From: an uncultured Bacteroidota bacterium
GTDB lineage: Bacteria; Bacteroidota; Bacteroidia; Chitinophagales; Saprospiraceae
Length of the DNA stretch: 8,943 nucleotides
Reading direction: 5' to 3'
NCBI GenBank assembly: GCA_937952445.1
Contig: CALGAA010000284.1
Span: 1-8,943 of the forward strand
This document shows, piece after piece, positions 1 to 6,000 of the stretch (the stretch's first letter is position 1; each line of letters opens with the position of its first letter). The notes beneath the pieces are model-generated. The model saw nothing but the letters and a program-made list of their open reading frames with translations. It had not been told where the DNA came from and made no database searches. The position numbers were made by a program, and so were the translations under genes.

Positions 1-6
1 ACATTC

Positions 7-24
7 AATCCCCTGACGGGGATT
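7..24. repeat. Perfect 7-bp hairpin resembling a CRISPR-repeat core
   Basis: AATCCCC at 7-13 and GGGGATT at 18-24 pair perfectly around a TGAC loop. The surrounding text (TTCAATCCCC before, TTTCGTTCA after) resembles the palindromic core of many CRISPR repeats, especially those beginning GTTTCAATCCC. Only one copy is in the window, so an array cannot be claimed; it could be the last repeat of an array to the left, or a terminator of a gene to the left, although the tail TCGTTC is a poor terminator tail. Confidence 0.3.
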
Positions 25-337
25 TCGTTCAGTCATACCCCTTTATAGCTTTGTTTATTTGTATGGGCCCGGTACTATTCCAGACTTTTGTATCTCATGT
101 TTAATCGTGTACTGTAAGATAAAGGGGTTAAGCCGCGACGGATTTTTTTCGCCCCGCGCTGATGCAGAGGGGGCTCGTTAATCCTGGCAGGGGTGGGACT
201 CTTCTGGCAATAGTTTAAGGGAAATGGCCTGAGTGGCATAATAAAAAATTAACCCATATTCGGGGGACGGGGAAAGAGGGTCGCTCGTTTTTCGATGTTA
301 CGGAATATGCCAGGACCAGGGAGGGTTATTAAGATCC

Positions 338-373
338 AACATACATTAGATGCATTTAAGAGGTATGTATGTT
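338..373. repeat. Inverted repeat with nested palindrome
   Basis: AACATACAT at 338-346 is the exact reverse complement of ATGTATGTT at 365-373, an 18-base spacer between them. A second, imperfect palindrome, TTAGATGCATTTAA (346-359, one mismatched pair), lies inside the first. It sits about 100 bases past the nagB stop. Neither strand has a T-run after the stem, so it is not a standard terminator; a cruciform, protein-binding site or mRNA 3' structure is possible. Confidence 0.4.
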
Positions 374-469
374 CCCTTGACCTTAATGCCAAGTCTTAGA
401 AATTCCAAACCATAGCAACTACATAACCCTTAATAATACTGCATCATACGCATTTCGAAGGAATATGAG

Positions 470-2404
470 TTAAATGCTATTCGTTTCCCATTTCCATTTC
501 ACAAATGCCTCCATGGCTTCGTATTCTGCCAGTCCGAGGCTGTTGTACACATCGGCGGTATCGCGGTTGCGATCTTCGGCTCGCTGCCAGAATTCGCGTT
601 TGTCATTACCAGGGAACGGTGCTCTGTCCTTCTGGGACTGATGCATAAACACCGCTGTACGCTTTCGAATCACCTCGTCGGGACTCAGCGGGACGGCCAT
701 TTCGATATCATCGATCCCCCATTCGTGCCAGGCTCCGCGGTACAGCCACAACCAGCAATCCTTGAACCAGGCTTTGCTTTTCAATTCTTCGCAGGCCATC
801 AGGATTGCATCGAGGCATACCTTGTGGGTGCCGTGTGGATCAGCCAGATCACCCGCAGCATATATTTGATGGGGCTTGATTTTATCCAGGAAATCACGAA
901 CGATGGCAATATCTTTCTCACCCACGGGACTTTTGGTCACTTTTCCGGTTTCATAAAACGGCAGATCCAGAAAGTGAATATGATCATCATCGGCTCCTGC
1001 AATACGCGCACCGGCACGGGCTTCACCCCGTCGAATCATGCCCTTAATCAAACGCACAATTTCGATGTCAGGTTCACCGCCCTTCTTTGATTCCAGGGTG
1101 TGTTTTATAGTTTCCAGGTTCTTTTGGGTCACCTCTTTATCCAGTCCATAGGGTTCGGCGATGTCGTTGATAAACTCTGTAAACCGCTGCACATCATGAT
1201 CGTGAACGGCCAGATTTCCTGATGTTTGGTAGGCCACATGAACTTCGTGTCCTTGTTCGACCAGCCGGATGAAGGTACCCCCCATTGAAATCACATCATC
1301 GTCGGGATGCGGACTGAATATGACCACCCGTTTTTTAGCCGGCTTGGCTCGTTCTGGCCGCTGAGAATCGTCGGCATTCGGCTTACCGCCTGGCCATCCG
1401 GTTATCGTATGCTGCAGTCGATTGAAAATTTGTATATTGATGTTGTAAGCGGTATCGTATTCCAACACCAGGTCACTCAAACCATTGGTGTTGTAATCCT
1501 CATCCGTGAGTTTGAGTATCGGTTTTCCAGTCTTCATCGCCAACCAAACCACGGCCCGGCATATCAATTTATCATTCCAATTCACCAGTCCGACTCCCCA
1601 CGGTTTTTTGACCTTCGTCAATTCAGATGCAGCTTGTTCGTCCAGAAAGAATCGGGTATTGTGGTGGTTTTGCAAATAAGTCGCCGGACATGAAGAAGTC
1701 ACCGGTCCTTCAAGTGTTTGAGCGACCACTTCGGCTTTCGCCTGGCCGAATGCGAGAAGATATATCGCCTTGGCTTTCAAAATGGTAGCGATCCCCATCG
1801 TGATTGCTCTGTACGGAACATTATCTTTTGTAATAAAACTTTTCGTGGCATCCTGGCGGGTCAAATGGTCGAGCTTTACCAGCCGGGTCCGACTCGAATC
1901 CCAGCTACCTGGTTCGTTGAATCCGATGTGCCCGGTCCGTCCGATTCCGAGCAACTGAATGTCGATTCCACCCAATGCATCGATTTTCTCTTCATACATA
2001 TCGCAGTACTCCTCGACCTGATCGATCGGGATTTCGCCATCCGGGATGTGGATGTTCTTAGGGTCGATATCGATGTGATCAAACAGGTGCTTATGCATAA
2101 ACTTCCAATAGCTTTGATCATCGCTTTTCTTCATCGGGTAATACTCATCCAGGTTGAAAGTTATGACGTTCTTAAAGCTCAATCCCTCTTCCCGGTGCAT
2201 CCGAATAAGTTCATCGTACACTTTGATCGGGGTGGAACCGGTTGCCAGTCCCAGAATGGTATACTCCCCTTCCTGTTGCTTTTGACGGATCAATAATGAA
2301 ATGGTTTTGGCTACGTGTTTACATGCCTCATCCTTGTTGTTGTAAATTCGGCTGGGAATTTTTTCAAATGAACGCAATTGATACTTCAAGATGTCTTTTT
2401 CCAT
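470..2404 (-). CDS. nagB: Glucosamine-6-phosphate deaminase fused to a PIG-L/LmbE deacetylase-like domain
   Basis: This 644-residue protein is far longer than classical NagB (about 266). Residues 1-262 are NagB-like: GLATGSTP (52-59), FNLDEYY with the putative catalytic base D86, GHIGFNEPG with H159 and E164, and SRTR (171-174). NagB turns glucosamine-6-phosphate into fructose-6-phosphate and ammonia. The active-site Asp of E. coli NagB (D141, in NDGH) is T157 here (RTGH). A linker (about 263-357) leads to a PIG-L/LmbE domain (358-644) with PHPDDD (365-370) and DPHGTH (522-527); H366, D369 and H527 match the zinc ligands of this family, and D368 the general base. Domain identity is secure. 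That the second half deacetylates an amino sugar, for example GlcNAc-6-phosphate, is inference. The product is cytosolic, with no signal peptide. The start lies just below a -7 box at 2426-2433; no Shine-Dalgarno is visible. Confidence 0.92.
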   Translation of the reverse strand: MEKDILKYQLRSFEKIPSRIYNNKDEACKHVAKTISLLIRQKQQEGEYTILGLATGSTPIKVYDELIRMHREEGLSFKNVITFNLDEYYPMKKSDDQSYWKFMHKHLFDHIDIDPKNIHIPDGEIPIDQVEEYCDMYEEKIDALGGIDIQLLGIGRTGHIGFNEPGSWDSSRTRLVKLDHLTRQDATKSFITKDNVPYRAITMGIATILKAKAIYLLAFGQAKAEVVAQTLEGPVTSSCPATYLQNHHNTRFFLDEQAASELTKVKKPWGVGLVNWNDKLICRAVVWLAMKTGKPILKLTDEDYNTNGLSDLVLEYDTAYNINIQIFNRLQHTITGWPGGKPNADDSQRPERAKPAKKRVVIFSPHPDDDVISMGGTFIRLVEQGHEVHVAYQTSGNLAVHDHDVQRFTEFINDIAEPYGLDKEVTQKNLETIKHTLESKKGGEPDIEIVRLIKGMIRRGEARAGARIAGADDDHIHFLDLPFYETGKVTKSPVGEKDIAIVRDFLDKIKPHQIYAAGDLADPHGTHKVCLDAILMACEELKSKAWFKDCWLWLYRGAWHEWGIDDIEMAVPLSPDEVIRKRTAVFMHQSQKDRAPFPGNDKREFWQRAEDRNRDTADVYNSLGLAEYEAMEAFVKWKWETNSI

Positions 2405-2425
2405 GGCTTGTATAATTTATGGTTT

Positions 2426-2433
2426 CAAAGATA
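2426..2433 (-). promoter_or_regulatory. Candidate -7 box of the nagB promoter
   Basis: On the minus strand this reads TATCTTTG, a perfect match to the Bacteroidota -7 consensus TAnnTTTG. The transcript would begin near 2420, giving a leader of roughly 15 bases before the ATG at 2404. No TTG/TTTG -33 element is seen at the usual spacing; that region is filled by the dyad at 2442-2478. Confidence 0.55.
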
Positions 2434-2441
2434 CGTAATTT

Positions 2442-2478
2442 TTTTTAATCTTGCGTGTGCGCACACACCCATTAAAAA
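2442..2478. promoter_or_regulatory. Putative operator shared by nagB and the lacI-type gene
   Basis: A perfect 12-bp palindrome GTGTGCGCACAC (2455-2466) is flanked by an outer inverted repeat, TTTTTAAT (2442-2449) and ATTAAAAA (2471-2478), with an offset of one base. The core centre, at 2460/2461, lies nearly midway between two outward-facing TAnnTTTG boxes (2426-2433 minus, 2491-2498 plus), so a bound protein would cover both -33 regions. LacI-family proteins bind such GC-centred dyads, and the adjacent LacI-type protein is the obvious candidate. The sequence 2453-2468 is also strictly alternating purine/pyrimidine. Confidence 0.6.
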
Positions 2479-2490
2479 TATTATTTGTCA

Positions 2491-2498
2491 TAAATTTG
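2491..2498 (+). promoter_or_regulatory. Candidate -7 box of the lacI-type gene promoter
   Basis: TAAATTTG matches TAnnTTTG exactly. Transcription would start near 2503, leaving a leader of about 100 bases before the ATG at 2608. There is no obvious -33 TTG at the right spacing; the dyad at 2442-2478 reaches into that region, consistent with autoregulation. Confidence 0.5.
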
Positions 2499-2540
2499 GT
2501 TAAATTACAGTTGAACTGAAAAATGGGAAATGCAGAACGA

Positions 2541-2578
2541 GGGATAAAAGCCGAAAGTCGAACTTTTCCCCCTTTTTT
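2541..2578 (+). terminator. Terminator-like hairpin in the lacI leader (possible attenuator)
   Basis: GGGATAAAAG (2541-2550) can pair with CTTTTCCC (2563-2570), with a two-base bulge, and is followed by CC and six T (2573-2578). It lies inside the leader, upstream of the ATG. The upstream GGGAAA (2525-2530) can pair with the same TTTCCC (2565-2570), a mutually exclusive fold. A-T and homopolymer content is high here, so chance folding is possible. Confidence 0.35.
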
Positions 2579-2607
2579 ATTTTGATGAGGACAGAGTATA
2601 AAAGCCA

Positions 2608-3738
2608 ATGGCAAACCAAAATTCCACTTTCGAAAAGGATATTGAAAACACGGTTCACCAGGTCATGGAAGGAACAGGAAAATCCAAAACCGTGAAGGTG
2701 AAAATAAAAGATATAGCAGCACGAGCCGGAGTTTCAACCGGAACGGTCGATAGAGTCATCCACAACCGGGGTCGTGTATCGGACAAAACGCGCGCACAGG
2801 TCCTGCAGGCGATGAAGGAATTGCAATACAAACCCGATATATTGGCCAGGACCCTGGCTCGAAAAGACGAAAGCTTAATCCGGGCGTTAATTCCCTACCC
2901 CTATCAGGATTCATATTGGAAAATCGTACGTAACGGGATCGAAAAAGGACTGGCCGAATTCTCGCCCTACCGGGTCTATGGCCAAATCAATTTTTACGAC
3001 ATGAACGATTCATTGCATTTTGAAAAAATGGGCGATGAAATCCTCCATGATCCCCCTGATGTGGTCCTCCTGGGATCAGAATTCCACCGTCAAAGCATCG
3101 ACCTACTTAAAGCCTGTCATCAACACCGCATTCCGTGCATCGTATTAAACGCTGAAATAAATTCCGTACCGACTCTTTCGTTTATTGGAATCAATTCATA
3201 CGCAGTGGGAGAACTCGCGGGTCGAATTATCCGCCAAACCCGGGGGTGTTCATCTGTTCTGGTCGTGCATACCACCACCAACATTGAGAATACGGTCCAT
3301 TTAAAAAATAAAGAACTCGGAATCCGGTCTGCACTAAACCAGGCGAGTCCGGATTTTCAAGTCCACCAACTCTCCATTGGAAATGAATTTCGAAAAAAGG
3401 AAGCCATTCAATTCATTGCCCACGAAGTCTTCAAGCACGGGATTAATACCCTTTATTTTTCCACTTCACGCGCTTATCAATATGCCCCGATGCTCAAAAA
3501 ACGTTTCCCACACTTATTTATAATTGGCCATGACGTGTTTGATCAACATGTGAAACTGATGAAAAACGGGACCATCGAAATTCTCATCGACCAAAGCGGC
3601 TATCAAATGGGCTATCAGGGAATACGTTCATGGGCCCATTATTACATTCACGATCGTCCAATTCCACCCACACAGTATCTCCCTTTGGAAATCATCTATC
3701 CAGAGAATCTACCGTTTTTTGCGTTGAATCATCCATAA
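2608..3738 (+). CDS. LacI-family transcriptional regulator
   Basis: The 376-residue protein has a LacI-type helix-turn-helix at about 32-52 (IKDIAARAGVS at 33-43, then TGTVDRVIHNRG), followed by VSDKTRAQVLQAM and the hinge helix ARTLARK (80-86). Residues about 90-376 form a periplasmic-binding-protein-like effector domain, ending in a DQSGYQMGYQGI segment (328-339) typical of sugar-binding members. It is a cytosolic DNA-binding regulator. Two features differ from E. coli LacI: a 32-residue N-terminal extension before the helix-turn-helix, and Gly45 and Asp48 in the recognition helix. The chosen ATG has only a weak GAGG 17 bases upstream; the internal ATG at 2665 would also keep the whole helix-turn-helix. 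Because it is divergent from nagB across a dyad, it probably controls amino-sugar use; the effector is unknown. Confidence 0.88.
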   Translation: MANQNSTFEKDIENTVHQVMEGTGKSKTVKVKIKDIAARAGVSTGTVDRVIHNRGRVSDKTRAQVLQAMKELQYKPDILARTLARKDESLIRALIPYPYQDSYWKIVRNGIEKGLAEFSPYRVYGQINFYDMNDSLHFEKMGDEILHDPPDVVLLGSEFHRQSIDLLKACHQHRIPCIVLNAEINSVPTLSFIGINSYAVGELAGRIIRQTRGCSSVLVVHTTTNIENTVHLKNKELGIRSALNQASPDFQVHQLSIGNEFRKKEAIQFIAHEVFKHGINTLYFSTSRAYQYAPMLKKRFPHLFIIGHDVFDQHVKLMKNGTIEILIDQSGYQMGYQGIRSWAHYYIHDRPIPPTQYLPLEIIYPENLPFFALNHP

Positions 3739-3860
3739 ACTGATGAAGAAAAATCAGTCACAAAACGAAAGAACAGGAAGCCTTTTTGGGCAAAATCGAG
3801 TCTCGGATTCCCATATTGGTGCGTGTATATTTGAGAGAGGAAATAACCTGCAGGATCCGA

Positions 3861-3897
3861 GGGTAATTTCAAAAAATATAAAAATTACCCTATTTTT
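3861..3897 (+). terminator. Intrinsic terminator of the lacI-type gene
   Basis: GGGTAATTT (3861-3869) and AAATTACCC (3882-3890) form a perfect 9-bp stem with a 12-base loop, followed by TATTTTT (3891-3897). It lies about 120 bases after the regulator's stop codon. The T-tract is also part of the promoter box of the next gene. Confidence 0.6.
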
Positions 3898-3898
3898 G
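3867..3898 (+). promoter_or_regulatory. Promoter of the membrane/TPR-like gene, overlapping the terminator
   Basis: TATTTTTG at 3891-3898 matches TAnnTTTG exactly and is followed by C, as is common for these boxes. TTTC at 3867-3870, one base off TTTG, sits 20 bases upstream, a suitable -33 spacing. The start site would be near 3903, so the leader is only about 12 bases and begins almost at the AAGGA (3904-3908) that lies 6 bases before the ATG at 3915. Confidence 0.6.
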
Positions 3899-3914
3899 CA
3901 AAAAAGGAACTTAT

Positions 3915-4523
3915 ATGTTTTCGATCAATATCTATTTGAGACTCGGCCTGATTGTACTCTGCATTGGTGGGGGTGTGATTCTCAGTATTATGTACGGTTT
4001 CTGGTACGCGTTTCCATTTTTCCTGATCGGATTGGTTCTACTGGTGGGTTATATCCTGTTTGGAACGGTCCAGTCGGCAGCAAAATTGATGCAGACCATG
4101 AATTTTGCTGGCGCGGAAAAACGGTTAAAGCTCACCCTTTCACCCAAACTTCTCTACTCAGCTAACCGGGCTTACTACTATATGCTCAAAGGAACGATCG
4201 CTCAAAACGATAAAAACACCGAGGAATCAGAATATTATTTTCTAAAGGCAAAAGAAACAAAATTGCCTTCTGACAATGAGCGTGCAATGGTTAATATCCA
4301 ACTGGCGAATATGCAGGCCAACAGAGGCAATTGGCCCATGGCCAAACAACTCTATCGTGAAGTGAAAGACATGCGGATTACCGAACCCCAGATCAAAGAA
4401 CAGGTGGAGGAATTTGGGAAAGTCATCAAAAACAGCGGGACGATAAAAGCTGCACAAAGCGGAAGGTTTCGCGGGGCTATGGCTCAACAGAGCAAGAAAC
4501 GGCGCCGACCCCGAATGCGGTAA
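3915..4523 (+). CDS. Small membrane protein with TPR-like helical repeats
   Basis: This is a 202-residue protein of unrecognised specific function. Two hydrophobic helices come first (about 7-27 and 33-52), separated by a short loop, so the N-terminus is a membrane hairpin with the rest probably cytoplasmic. Residues about 54-155 look like helical repeats of TPR type: FAGAEKRLKLTL (64-75), then a helix pair at about 85-115, then ANRGNWPMAKQLYREV (135-150), whose spacing of Gly, Ala and Tyr fits a TPR. The C-terminus is very basic (KKRRRPRMR, 194-202). Its own promoter, an AAGGA ribosome site with 6-base spacing, and protein-like content make the gene convincing. It converges with ddl, with 57 bases between the stops and no clear terminator. 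A role in complex assembly at the inner membrane is possible but unproven. Confidence 0.8.
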   Translation: MFSINIYLRLGLIVLCIGGGVILSIMYGFWYAFPFFLIGLVLLVGYILFGTVQSAAKLMQTMNFAGAEKRLKLTLSPKLLYSANRAYYYMLKGTIAQNDKNTEESEYYFLKAKETKLPSDNERAMVNIQLANMQANRGNWPMAKQLYREVKDMRITEPQIKEQVEEFGKVIKNSGTIKAAQSGRFRGAMAQQSKKRRRPRMR

Positions 4524-4580
4524 CTACTTTCCTTTTTTGGTATTCCTTCTGTACGAAAGAACTTGAGTTAAGCCGCGTGA

Positions 4581-5549
4581 CTACACAACTGGTGATTTTA
4601 TACTGCTTTCAATCATCACATCGATAAACTCCCGGATCGTCCAGCCCATCGCACGTACTTGTTGCGGAACCATACTGGTCGGACCCATACCCGGGATGGT
4701 ATTAACCTCCAAAAAATAGAACGTATCATTTTTCAATATAAAATCTAGCCGACATACACCCGAACACCCCAAAATCCGGAAAATTTTCTCACTCAGATCC
4801 AAACATTCGGTCGTCTGCTTTTCACTTAGTCGTGCGGGGGTAATTTCCTCACTGGCTCCCTGGTATTTGGCCTCATAATCGAAAAATTCCTTCATAGGGC
4901 GTATTTCGGTGATGGGCAGTCGCACATACTCTTGCCCTTTCTTCAGAATACTTGCCGAATACTCCACTCCTTCAATAAATTCTTCAACCAGGGCTTCGTG
5001 ATCCACCAACCAGACTTTTTCTAATGCCGCAGCTAAATCCTCCCACCGATGAACTTTGGTCACAGCCACACTGGATCCATTGTTGTTGGGTTTGACAAAA
5101 ACGGGCCAGCCCAATTGCTCGAAATCATGGCGTTCGATCGAATCACCCTTGTGAACTTTGCGGGAATTAGCCATTGGAACACCGTACGGCCGAAGGTAGT
5201 TTTTACAAAATTCCTTATTGAAGGTCAAAGCACTGCACAGTACCCCACTCGTACTATATGGCACCCCCATCCAGTCGAGGTATCCCTGAAGTTTTCCATC
5301 TTCCGCGGGTCGACCATGGATCATGATGAAAGCAAAATCAAAATAGAGCTTACCTTCCGGGGTCATCAATGAAAAATCATTGAGATCGAGCTCGTCCCCC
5401 GTTTCGCTATCGACGAAATTCCGGTCCCCCATAATCAACAACCGGTGGCTGTACTTCCCGGTGTCGATGTTGTCCGTAATCAACTTTGCGCTGTTCAAAG
5501 AAATTTCTCTTTCTTCAGATGGGCCCCCTGCGATAATAGCAATCCGCAT
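4581..5549 (-). CDS. ddl: D-alanine--D-alanine ligase
   Basis: The 322-residue ATP-grasp enzyme joins two D-alanines in the cytosol for the peptidoglycan pentapeptide. Length and motif order fit the family: GGPSEEREISLNS (8-20, with the conserved Glu15), HGRPAEDGKLQGY (78-90), SGVLCSALTFNK (101-112), the ATP-binding VKPNNNGSS (152-160), EEFIEGVEYS (189-198), DYEAKY (224-229) and RLDF..FLEVNTIPGM (267-288), with the metal ligands D269, E281 and N283. Small departures are Ala162 where the phosphate loop usually has Gly, and GMGPTS instead of GMT.hS before the substrate-binding serine (S292). Neither looks inactivating. It stands alone with its own candidate promoter, not in a division cluster. 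No Shine-Dalgarno is visible, as is common in Bacteroidota. Confidence 0.95.
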   Translation of the reverse strand: MRIAIIAGGPSEEREISLNSAKLITDNIDTGKYSHRLLIMGDRNFVDSETGDELDLNDFSLMTPEGKLYFDFAFIMIHGRPAEDGKLQGYLDWMGVPYSTSGVLCSALTFNKEFCKNYLRPYGVPMANSRKVHKGDSIERHDFEQLGWPVFVKPNNNGSSVAVTKVHRWEDLAAALEKVWLVDHEALVEEFIEGVEYSASILKKGQEYVRLPITEIRPMKEFFDYEAKYQGASEEITPARLSEKQTTECLDLSEKIFRILGCSGVCRLDFILKNDTFYFLEVNTIPGMGPTSMVPQQVRAMGWTIREFIDVMIESSIKSPVV

Positions 5550-5566
5550 ATTCTAATATTACAATA

Positions 5567-5583
5567 ATTTACAATATGTAAAT
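5567..5583. promoter_or_regulatory. Small dyad in the ddl leader
   Basis: ATTTAC (5567-5572) and GTAAAT (5578-5583) are perfect inverted repeats with a 5-base spacer, between the ddl -7 box and the ATG. It could be an operator or mRNA hairpin, but AT-rich DNA gives such dyads by chance. Confidence 0.25.
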
Positions 5584-5598
5584 ATACTGTAAAAAAAT

Positions 5599-5606
5599 CA
5601 AAAGTA
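5599..5606 (-). promoter_or_regulatory. Candidate -7 box of the ddl promoter
   Basis: On the minus strand this reads TACTTTTG, a perfect TAnnTTTG, 49 bases before the ddl ATG. A TTG lies at 5622-5624 with a 15-base spacer, somewhat short for a -33 element. Confidence 0.5.
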
Positions 5607-5689
5607 CGCTAATCTCAATTCCAATAAATACATGGATAATTTCATAATCGTTTACTTTGATTCGGTATTGAAGCTCCTTATGTACATCT

Positions 5690-5815
5690 CTACCCACCAA
5701 CGTCCTCTAAGTCATATTCATTCGCAGTGAAATAACCTCTGGAAGTTTCTGATTTTCTCAAAAACGGCTATTCGCTTTGTCCCGCCCTTAAAACAGCCCC
5801 CTTTTTCAGCGACAT
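5690..5815 (-). pseudogene. Tiny reading frame with one in-frame TAG (possible gene remnant)
   Basis: From the ATG at 5813-5815 the frame reads MSLKKGAVLRAGQSE, then TAG (codon 16), then PFLRKSETSRGYFTANEYD and a few more residues to a final TAG at codon 42. The second half has a protein-like composition. No ribosome site, promoter or homology is recognised, and chance is a real alternative. TAG is a normal stop in this genome (it ends ddl and the SPOR gene), so readthrough is unlikely. Confidence 0.15.
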
Positions 5816-5937
5816 ACGTGGATTTGCATCGGCTTAAAGCAAATACGATAAACAATCCGGAACAGGAAGCAACCTATTAAACCAAATCTATTGAATGCAG
5901 CACCAGGTAGTCACGCAAGTTTTTGATCCAAAGAGAA

Positions 5938-5950
5938 ATGGCAAGGCCAT
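5938..5950 (-). terminator. Weak hairpin after the DoxX-like gene
   Basis: ATGGC, CTT, GCCAT on the minus strand is a 5-bp stem with a 3-base loop followed by TTCTCTTT, about 50 bases past the DoxX-like stop. The stem is short and the tail interrupted, so this is tentative. Confidence 0.25.
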
Positions 5951-6000
5951 CGACAGTAGAAAGAAACAGGAGCTCAATTCCTTCTATTATCAACGATTTA

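Larger units (their letters stand above)
1..469. other. Intergenic region downstream of nagB, no convincing gene
   Basis: No reading frame here has a credible start, ribosome site and protein-like content together. The stretch contains a 7-bp hairpin at 7-24, a G-rich patch at about 120-325 with several runs of three to five G, and a 9-bp inverted repeat at 338-373. On the minus strand one frame from 297 to 55 is open except for a single TAA at 178-180, but it lacks a good start. I see no convincing nagB terminator: the run of A at 243-248 (T on the nagB strand) is preceded only by a 3-bp stem. Confidence 0.6.
5550..6000. other. Intergenic region between ddl and the DoxX-like gene
   Basis: The ddl-proximal part (5550-5640) is very AT-rich and holds a candidate promoter and a small dyad. 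On the minus strand 5690-5815 there is a 42-codon reading frame broken by one TAG. The DoxX-proximal part holds a weak terminator-like hairpin at 5938-5950. A longer minus-strand frame overlapping the end of the DoxX-like gene (5877-6068) is not supported as a gene. Confidence 0.5.

Noticed and set aside
641..2296. Several plus-strand frames of 128-192 codons opposite nagB
   Set aside because: They lie wholly antisense to a gene with clear domain motifs on the minus strand and have no recognisable protein features.
2453..2468. Z-DNA as the primary explanation of the alternating purine/pyrimidine run
   Set aside because: Only 16 bases long, and the perfect dyad between two promoters is better explained as an operator.
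2417..2614. Minus-strand 65-codon frame between nagB and the regulator
   Set aside because: It covers the shared promoter and operator region and is low-complexity; not coding.
3743..4165. Plus-strand 140-codon frame overlapping the membrane/TPR-like gene
   Set aside because: It runs through the terminator and promoter at 3861-3898 and overlaps a better supported gene in another frame; its translation has no recognised features.
127..4576. 11-base sequence GTTAAGCCGCG present at 127-137 and 4566-4576
   Set aside because: Several such 11-base matches are expected by chance in about 9 kb, and the flanks differ.
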